Of a DNA stretch of 64,000 nucleotides, positions 57,005 through 64,000 are shown piece by piece. The notes below the pieces were generated by a model, which worked only from the letters and a program-made list of their open reading frames with translations, was not told the origin of the DNA and did not search any database. A program made the translations under genes and the position numbers. The stretch is from Isoetes taiwanensis (lineage: Eukaryota; Streptophyta; Lycopodiopsida; Isoetales; Isoetaceae), in assembly GCA_021234155.1 (NCBI GenBank), contig JAJEKV010000003.1, positions 33,277,166-33,341,165 of the forward strand, in the 5' to 3' direction. The stretch's first letter is position 1. Every line of letters starts with the position of its first letter.

Positions 57005-60000
57005 TAAATTAGAATCTGAGGTACTTGTTGGGACTCTGCTACTTAAAATGTATGCAACATTTGAAAGTTTGTTGGACTATGTGGGGAATCAAACACCGTT
57101 ACACTTTTAGGCATTCTAGGTCCTGCATGCTTTTATCTTATTTAAGTATCCTCCAATTATAAATAAATTCTTATTCAATATCTTGCTCACCTTATTCATT
57201 TCTACTGAAGTCCCATTGAACTACCATGATTACAGCACGTGTGAAGAATAGAATCAGCTCTGCGGTGCTGCTACTCTATGGGTGCATGCCCCTGTCTTAT
57301 TTAAGGAAAGTGACCTACCTATCATCCTCGCCAATGCAATTATAAGCCCTGTGAACATTCAGGATTTACACAACGCAAATTTGAGAGATTGTTAGAGCAA
57401 AATATACTTACCTGGAACATGATTATTAGTATGCATGCTCAGGAATTTCAACTAAAAGTCATTCCATGGTACATTCTAGCCATAGCGACGAGCAAAATAT
57501 AACACAATTTAACGTTCCACAATATAGCATTCCTTATAAGCAAGGTATTGACAATTTGCAGGCATTATCTATGCTATCACCCAAATATTAAATTCCTAGA
57601 AGATCATGTCAGGAACATACATCCTCTCTTGTTATTCTGAAGAGAAAGAACTCTAGCATAGAAAATATAATCTCTTCTTTTGCGGATCTGCTAGAAATGC
57701 ATGGTTGACATTGAACCAGAAGCATGGCAAATAGGAAGAGTTTTGAAGAATCAAGTGAACTAAAGATGGAACTGTTTCTTAGAACTTTATGCATGCATTG
57801 GTTATGGTCAACCACTTTACTGAAAAGCACAATGGATAGGTGTAGTATTCTTGGGGATGAAGACATCTCTGGGGTCAATCGACATGTGTGCCCTTCAGCA
57901 GAAACCATATACCTGATACAATAAAAGTAATGAGCTAAATGAGAGAGTGAAAACATAATAGCAAATGTCCTTACGTGTATTTAGAATCTTTATGCAGATG
58001 CAAAAAGGAACAGATGTAAGTTTGTGCTTCCCATGTATATGCAACCAGCGCATATGACACAATGAACAACATGCTGTACTCACTTTATATATGTCTCTAA
58101 CTTTCTAGCAATCAAAAAAGCCTCCAGTGTGACATGAATAACTGCCAGAGTAAAAAACTGCAAGAGTAAGAAATCATAGAGCAGATGTATAAAAGCCTCA
58201 CAGAAGCTATTAAAGTTATTTCCACTTACTGGATTCTGTCGTGGCTTATTGTTAGATCAAACATCGGATTAAACCAGAATAATCACTGGTATTAAAGCTC
58301 TTCAAATGAGAAAATGCTGGATAAGCCATTTGCGGCCAGTTTTGCCTTAAGAAAATCCACCACAGTTAGGTGCAGGTCGATTTTGGCATTCCAGTTTTCC
58401 ACCGGCCATATTTACCTGATCATTAGCGCAAACCCATAGAATTTGTATCAGCCATGATGTTTTACAGGAAGAAATCTAAATATATGTAAGCACCTTCGTA
58501 TTTTGGGCTGAACCGCAGTTGTATAAGCCCGAAACCAATGGTCCATTTTACAGAGAAAAAAACCCCAGAAAAGCAGGAGAAGAGAGAAGAGCAGGAACCT
58601 TCGTGTAGATCGCCTAAACATTTTGCAACAGGAGAGGAAGAGATAAAATTTTGGAAGCACCTCAAAGCCCGTTGTTAGAGAAACCCTAGATAGGTAAGAT
58701 GGGGAAGAAATAAACCTGATGGTAAAAAGAGAGTCGGGCGAAAAAGAGACTAAATTTGGACCCTTCGATGTAGTCAAGTCATTCGTGGTCCTAGGATCTA
58801 GGGCTGGATCCAAATCCAGGATTTACAGAATAACATTATAATATAAGATAAGATAAGAAGCTACATTCAGCAGATAGTGACAATTTTTCACTGGTTAAAG
58901 CCTTAACTGTTTGCAGGCATCACTTGAAATGTAGATACAATCATTTTTATGAGCTCTAGAGATTAACACTTATGGCGTCTTGATTGCACTCCAGGGTAGC
59001 GTTCTCTTTTTTAAAACACACTAAGCGTGATTTGCACCTTGCTTTTGATTGGCTATGAGAGCGTGGTTGATATTTTAGCTTAAAAAAGCCTTGGCTATTT
59101 AGCCCTTATCTATGTTTAGTATACTCCCCCAGCCTTGCATTTTGACATTTGCATTTCATACATCGTTCAGACTTACATGCTCTTGTTTTTGTAGCCTCCT
59201 GAATCTTTGCCCCTCACTTTATTTCCTAGTTAAATGTCTCTCATATTTGTTATTATTATTGTTATTGTCTATTAATTTGTCTAATATTATCTACGCTGCC
59301 TATTAGAACGACATCAATTGAAGATTCATCTTGGTAGAAATCTACGCGTAGTGCTTGCAACTTGCATATTGATTAAAGCTTTTTTGCAATTCAAAGTAAG
59401 TAGAATAGGTAATTCTTTTCATGGGGTGCATTGCCATTTGACATCAAATCGCGCTTGGCGTGATTTGCTATGGCTTATATACAAATGTTTCTTCGTATTC
59501 TTTACCTCTATAAGCTCAAAAGAGCCAATGTATTTCGTAACATCGGTGGAACACCCTTAAGACTTCTTGTTGGCTTTTATTTTGCTTGTAGTTGTAACAT
59601 AATGAATGTTTGTTTTCTTTTTTACTTTTATATAACTACACGCCTTTATATGTACAATAATCATTGATGATGATACTCTTAAGTGTCTTTATAATCAATC
59701 TCATGCGTTGAATCATAATGAATGGTCTTGTGGTTTTACTCAATGAATGGTTGCATGGTGCTATTCAAGTCCATCGTGAGTGGGTTGATTGCTGATATAA
59801 CGTTAGCAAATGTTGTAAAAATGCATCTAGAACTAGAGAAAACTAAGAACGTAGATGCTTATAATGGGTGCTATTTGACTAAAAAAAGGTTTAGTCCCTT
59901 CGTGATGTAATCTGAATATACAGTCCAATACATTGTAAAAAACATTTGTGTATATGAATGTTTTGCTGCCTTCAAATGCTAATCAAATATGACTTTCCTT

Positions 60001-60083
60001 ATTGTATTCAATTTAATAGTCAAATTGCCTACTGAATATGGGTTAAAGATTGTATTGTTGCATAATATAAGATGGACCACCAC
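57005..60083. other. No recognised gene
   Basis: AT-rich. Minus-strand frames at 57609-57956 and 58448-58813 are the longest; neither matches a known family. The second has a run of hydrophobic residues (FLLFSLLLLFWGFFLC) that could be chance. Confidence 0.4.
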
Positions 60084-61571
60084 AACACTACTTTCAAATT
60101 TACAAAGCATGGGATGAAATTATCTTAAATTTACAAAGGCAATTGATTTGGTGGAGAGGTTCAAAGTTATCCTTGGCAGGTAGAATTCAAGTAGCTAAGT
60201 CAGTATTGAACAATACACATATTTATTTGGTTTCGGTTCTATTGGCTCCAGCTTCTAAGTTTGCAGAGATAAAAAAGATTGTAAGAGATTTTGTCTGGTG
60301 TATCGATCAAGGAGGCACTGTGAAGGTGGCGTGGAATAAATGTATGTTGTTTAAACAACAAGGAGTTCTTTACAGGGTAAGGTCTTAGCTTCTAAGCTAT
60401 TGTTTAGTTTGTTGAAAGATGATTGTGCATCACCAGGTATGAAGTTACTTAAACAATCAGTAAAGAAGTGTATAGTTTTTCATAAGCGAGGTGTGAGAAT
60501 TGAGCTCCCTTGGGCATTGTTATATCCATTGAAAGCTTATTCACATGCCTCAGGTAGTCCAGCAGGTGATTACATTTGATTGGGAAGCTTGTCTCCAGGC
60601 ATCTTCCCCCTTTTTGTGGTTGCCTTTGTATACTCATGGACAACTAAACCCAGTTGTAGAATTTATGCATGCGCATTCCCAAGCGAGTTGGAGGAGAGCG
60701 GTGTATTATTTCTATTGAACAAAGGGTATTTTGGTATTGACATTGCTCCTTGGCAATGGTTTCGAGACATATGGGTTGTTGGATAAAGATATCGGAGTAT
60801 ATGGGCTTATGTAGCAAGTGCTCTTCCTCTAATTAAGAAGGTGGGTAACAAGAGATGCTGGAACTTTGTTCAAGGTATTAAAGAAGGTAAGAAGCTAGTA
60901 AGTTCATGCTACAGATTTCTTACCTCCTCAAGTACTTTATCACCTTCTCGAAAATGGCACTTACAGACTTTGCCTTCTCAATGGCAATCCATCCGAACCT
61001 TGTTTGGTCTAAATATAATCCTCCAAAGGTAAATGTTCTACTTTGGCGTGTGATTCATCGCTTTTGAGAGTTAATGAGATGGTTCATCGCTTTAAGCCGA
61101 GTAAGCCCACTTTGCCCAATGTGTGAGCGGTGCATTGAAACATTGGAGCACTTTTTATATTTGTGTGCAGAGTCTGAGTAGTCTTAGGTCCCGGCGCATT
61201 CTCTTTTGGAGTATCTTTGGATAGTCAAGACTTTCTTTTGGGTATTTATTCAAATCAGGGACTGCTTCTAAAAGGATTGCATTTCACATGGCAAAGTCTT
61301 GGCTAATATGGAGTGTATGGAAGCGAAGGCGAAGAAAGGTCTTTTATGATAAGCATATTTCTTCTCAGGTGGTGCTTCAAGAAATTTGTAAGAAGTTGTA
61401 TAATTGCTTTCAGATCTCCAATTGGCCTGATCGTATTAAAATTCCAATATGGAGTGATCATCTAAAAGTATGCTTCAGGGACATTTCTTACTTCTGGAAG
61501 TACTTTGTAATATTTTGAGTGTATAATATGAAGTAAAACACGTTCTTCAAAAAAAAAACACTACTTTCAAA
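60084..61571 (+). mobile_element. 5'-truncated L1-like LINE with target-site duplication
   Basis: The duplication aacactactttcaaa occurs at 60084-60098 and 61557-61571. The insert ends in a poly(A) at 61549-61558. It encodes the end of ORF2: LQRQLIWWRGSKLSLAGRIQ, VLNNTHIYLV, then after frameshifts a zinc-knuckle-like CPMCERCIETLEHFLYLC, as in the zf-RVT region. RT and endonuclease are absent. Frameshifts show it is dead. It is distinct from the (ATTCT)n-tailed LINE at 48181-49785. Confidence 0.9.
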
Positions 61572-61751
61572 AAGGGGTATGCAAAAGTGGCGTGCTTTTG
61601 GAACAGACATAAACCCAATTTAAATGAATGATGGTTTTAGAGCTTTTCAAAATTGTTCATAAATCATCTTTTCTTTCATTATCCATGGATAAAGTGACGG
61701 CAATTGATAATACCTCATGGATTGCAATGCATTGATACAATGTTGTGAATT

Positions 61752-62327
61752 TTGAACGTCTTCTACTTTTTGGGTATTAGGAAGATTTCAGGAGATGCTA
61801 CTGCAGAGACCCTTTTCAATGTGCTTGATGAATACTTATCTAATGTTGCTCTTTTCACTCCTATTGAGTGTGCTAGGAAATTAATTTGTTTTGGAGCTGA
61901 TGGAGCCTCAGTGATGCAAGGGATTAGGACAAGATTGGGCATCAGAATACAGGCAAGCTTAGCACCTTACATCAGTGTGCTTCATTGTATTTTCCATAGG
62001 ACCAACTTGGCATACAATACAATTTTTGATTCACAAAAAGTTGGTAAGGTTGAATTTCTAGTTCATGTTGCTTATAATTTTTTCTCTAAAAGTCCTCAAA
62101 GGTTAGCAATGTTTCAAGACTTTGCAAGCAGTATCACTATTGAGACATTTCCTTATGAGAAGGCATTTGAGTTGTGGAACAATGAGTGCAAGCGTAGAGC
62201 ATCTTCTAAATTACATGAGGAAGCATCTAATTTAATGAAGGAACCTATAGTAGACAATAATAGCTCGGGTGAGCATTGTCAAGATGACCATGAGAACTTC
62301 AGTTGGTCGATCCAAGGTTGTTTATAA
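61752..62327 (+). pseudogene. hAT-like transposase fragment
   Basis: A 191-codon frame contains ARKLICFGADGASVMQGIRT, then VLHCIFHRTNLAYNTIF and FFSKSPQRLAMFQDF. This pattern (a D-G-A-S motif with a catalytic-type Asp, then H-C-x-x-H-R-x-N-L) belongs to the hAT-related group similar to ZNF862/KIAA1586-like proteins. Full proteins are far longer, with N-terminal zinc fingers and a C-terminal dimerisation domain. Here the frame ends at 62327 with no continuation, so it is a fragment. The upstream start is uncertain. Confidence 0.75.
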
Positions 62328-62634
62328 GCTATGTCTTAGCCTGGTTTAGAATATGGCATATGTTACTTGATTATTGTTACATGTCTACACTACATGATTA
62401 CAATAACATATTGTGGGATTTTGCTTTATGAAATAGCCACATAAAAGTTTTAATTTACTTGATTTTTTGCTTCGAAAAAATAGCCAAATAAAATTTTAAA
62501 GGAGTAATTAAATTAAAAGTTTAGCCATCTCCAAGTAAAAATAAATGTGAATGTATCCATAACTTTAGCCAAACATACATCATAAAGAATGTTAAGATTT
62601 TAGAAAATAGCCAAATGTTTTTACATAAAAAAAA
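62328..62634. other. AT-rich spacer
   Basis: No gene is seen. Short repeats of aaaatagccaaata occur. Confidence 0.5.
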
Positions 62635-63546
62635 CTATAGTATGCTTAATTTTTTCCCTGGTGCTAACCTGTCATGCCAAAGTTCAAATTCTGGAATTTT
62701 TATGGTGACACTGTCATGGCCCAGGGTTTCCATTTGAAACAAATTTCCAACACATTTTGCATGAAACTTTAGTATATTGCCAAGATAGATGTTACATCTT
62801 TTTGAGTCAAAATTGACTATATAGCCTAAGTCCACTAGCTGACTTACAGAAATAAGATTTTTGATGATTGTTGGAACACATAATACATTTTCAATGTCTA
62901 CTGTATTCCCATTAAGATCAATAAACTGAAGAAGTCCCCTCCCTTCAATCTCTTGTAGATCTCCATTACCAACTTGAATTCTTCTAGTATGAGAAGTTGC
63001 TAAATTTCTTAACAGATCAGTAGATTTGACTACTGATCTTTCAGCTCCACTATCAACTACAAGAGTTTCAGGTTTATTAGCATTCTGATTTTTCTCAATA
63101 ATGGCAAATGCAAGACTTACCTCATCTTCTTCATCATTATTAGATTTCTCCTTTTCTTCTTGTTCCCTAGCAACAAAGGTTCCAGTTGATTTCCTACCTC
63201 GACCCCTGCTTGAGTTGGTTTTTCCTCCTCTAGTTATGGGTCTCTTGTTCTTGCCTCTGCCATAATCCTTTGGTGTAGGGCATTTAGCTGTCACATGCCC
63301 CTTACCCCCACAGGTGTAGCAATTGAACTCCCTTTTCTGCTTGGGGCACTCACTTTTGTAATGGCCTGGCTCATTACAATTATAGCATGTAACTTGATTC
63401 TTTTTTCCTGCAAAAGGAAATTCAGAGGGTTCTTCCCTTTCTCTCATTATCTTCCTCTGTTCGTATTCAGTTCTTAATATATTCTCAGCCTCTTCCTTTG
63501 TTTTACTCATGTTCCTGATAAATAAGGACAGATTTTCATTTTTCAC
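62635..63546 (-). pseudogene. Copia gag C terminus, protease and pre-integrase
   Basis: The 303-codon frame has two CCHC zinc knuckles (CYNCNEPGHYKSEC and CYTCGGKGHVTAKC, about residues 54-92), a basic Arg/Gly region, then the protease site VVDSGAERSVV (about residues 163-173) with the Asp-Ser-Gly typical of Copia. Next come GNGDLQEIEGRG, VLCVPTIIKNLISVSQL and the GAG-pre-integrase end ELWHDRLAPGKK. Homology stops there: integrase core, RT and RNase H are missing, so the element is truncated at this side. In full elements this polyprotein is cut into particle protein and enzymes. Confidence 0.9.
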
Positions 63547-63968
63547 TTACTAGAGGTTTGCAAGACTTGGCTTCTTTCAGATATGTTTATTCCAGCCCCA
63601 GCCAAGTCAGCAACAATGTTATCAAAGGTGTTAAAGAAATTTGAAACATCTCCTTCTTCCTTTAGTTTTAAATTCCTCAAATCATTCTCAAGAAGATCAA
63701 CTTGTGAGGAGGTTTTCTCTTCAAAATGTTTCAGTAAATATGGCCACATTTGTTTTGGATTTAAATTTCTCAGTTTAAGCCTGATAATTGGGCTTACCTT
63801 ACAAGTGATTATGCCTTGTGCTTCTTTGACTCTTGGGTATAATGATCTCCCATTCCTCATATGACTGCTTCCAGCTAGGCCTTCTGCATTTGATGGCACA
63901 ACACCTGCATTTTGCCTCATATTAACTGAACCTTCAGATACTGACCTTGTGAGTCTATTGAAGTCCAT
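63543..63968 (-). pseudogene. Copia gag N terminus
   Basis: From MDFNRLTRSV at 63968 the 141-codon frame carries the UBN2-type gag fold (LNPKQMWPYLLKHFEEKTSS, LRNLKLKEEGDVSNFFNTFD, IVADLAGAGINISERSQVL). It runs into a stop where the next frame starts. The usual segment between S-x-x-x-Q-x-L and the helix before the zinc knuckles is missing, so about 50-60 residues seem deleted at 63540-63560. The LTR upstream is beyond the window end. Confidence 0.85.
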
Positions 63969-64000
63969 GTTTGTGCCTCCTTCTGGATCAACAAGATCCC

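Noticed and set aside
58448..58813. 121-codon minus-strand ORF as a membrane protein
   Set aside because: One hydrophobic run only, no family match, and the start is in low-complexity sequence.

Overview
The window looks like repeat-rich nuclear DNA of a land plant. Three things suggest this: one multi-exon gene of a plant-type multi-pass membrane protein family, an AT-rich background with short GT-AG introns, and remnants of most plant transposon classes (chromovirus, Copia, LINE, Helitron, CACTA, PIF/Harbinger, hAT). The mixture, including a tyrosine-recombinase gene of the Crypton/DUF3504 kind, would fit a seed-free plant such as a fern or lycophyte. That narrower guess is inference and the species is not identified. 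I found no rRNA, tRNA or CRISPR array.

Layout. 1-11562: an old Ty3/gypsy chromovirus with part of the left LTR, a primer site, an unusually long 5' region (a decayed histone H3 sequence and two unknown ORFs), gag, protease, RT, RNase H, integrase, chromodomain, polypurine tract and a 1.5 kb right LTR. 11764-12851: a broken Myb/SANT-like gene. 13-22 kb: mostly non-coding, with purine repeats, ankyrin and glycine-rich fragments, an array of about nine hairpin units and a Helitron 3' end. 22.2-24.1 kb: a PIF/Harbinger transposase remnant and an adjacent Harbinger-type MITE. 24.5-25.6 kb: SINE-like and tandem repeats.

25577-28889 (minus): the one gene that appears intact, with 8 exons encoding 331 aa of a seven-helix membrane protein. 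A paralogue with the same exon layout lies at 36760-39558 (minus), but exon 3 carries a net 13-bp loss and a mobile-looking inverted repeat begins 15 bp before its start codon. Between the two copies lie a Helitron end, a GC-rich foldback, a PPR fragment, a CACTA end, purine tracts and a Helitron whose helicase is interrupted.

39.5-43.1 kb: two oppositely oriented halves of a Crypton-like (DUF3504) tyrosine recombinase, next to a 120-bp inverted repeat. This is the most unusual content of the window. 48004-50514: a Helitron with both termini visible and a LINE nested inside. 51.2-53.2 kb: a CACTA end, 546-bp tandem repeats (one carrying a 35-nt LINE tail) and a collagen-like reading frame. 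56.3-57.0 kb: a second Helitron helicase fragment. 60084-61571: a 5'-truncated L1-like LINE with target-site duplication. 61752-62327: a hAT-like transposase fragment. 62635-63968 (minus): a truncated Copia gag/protease.

Apart from the membrane-protein gene, almost nothing looks able to function. The window reads as a record of nested insertion, capture and duplication.
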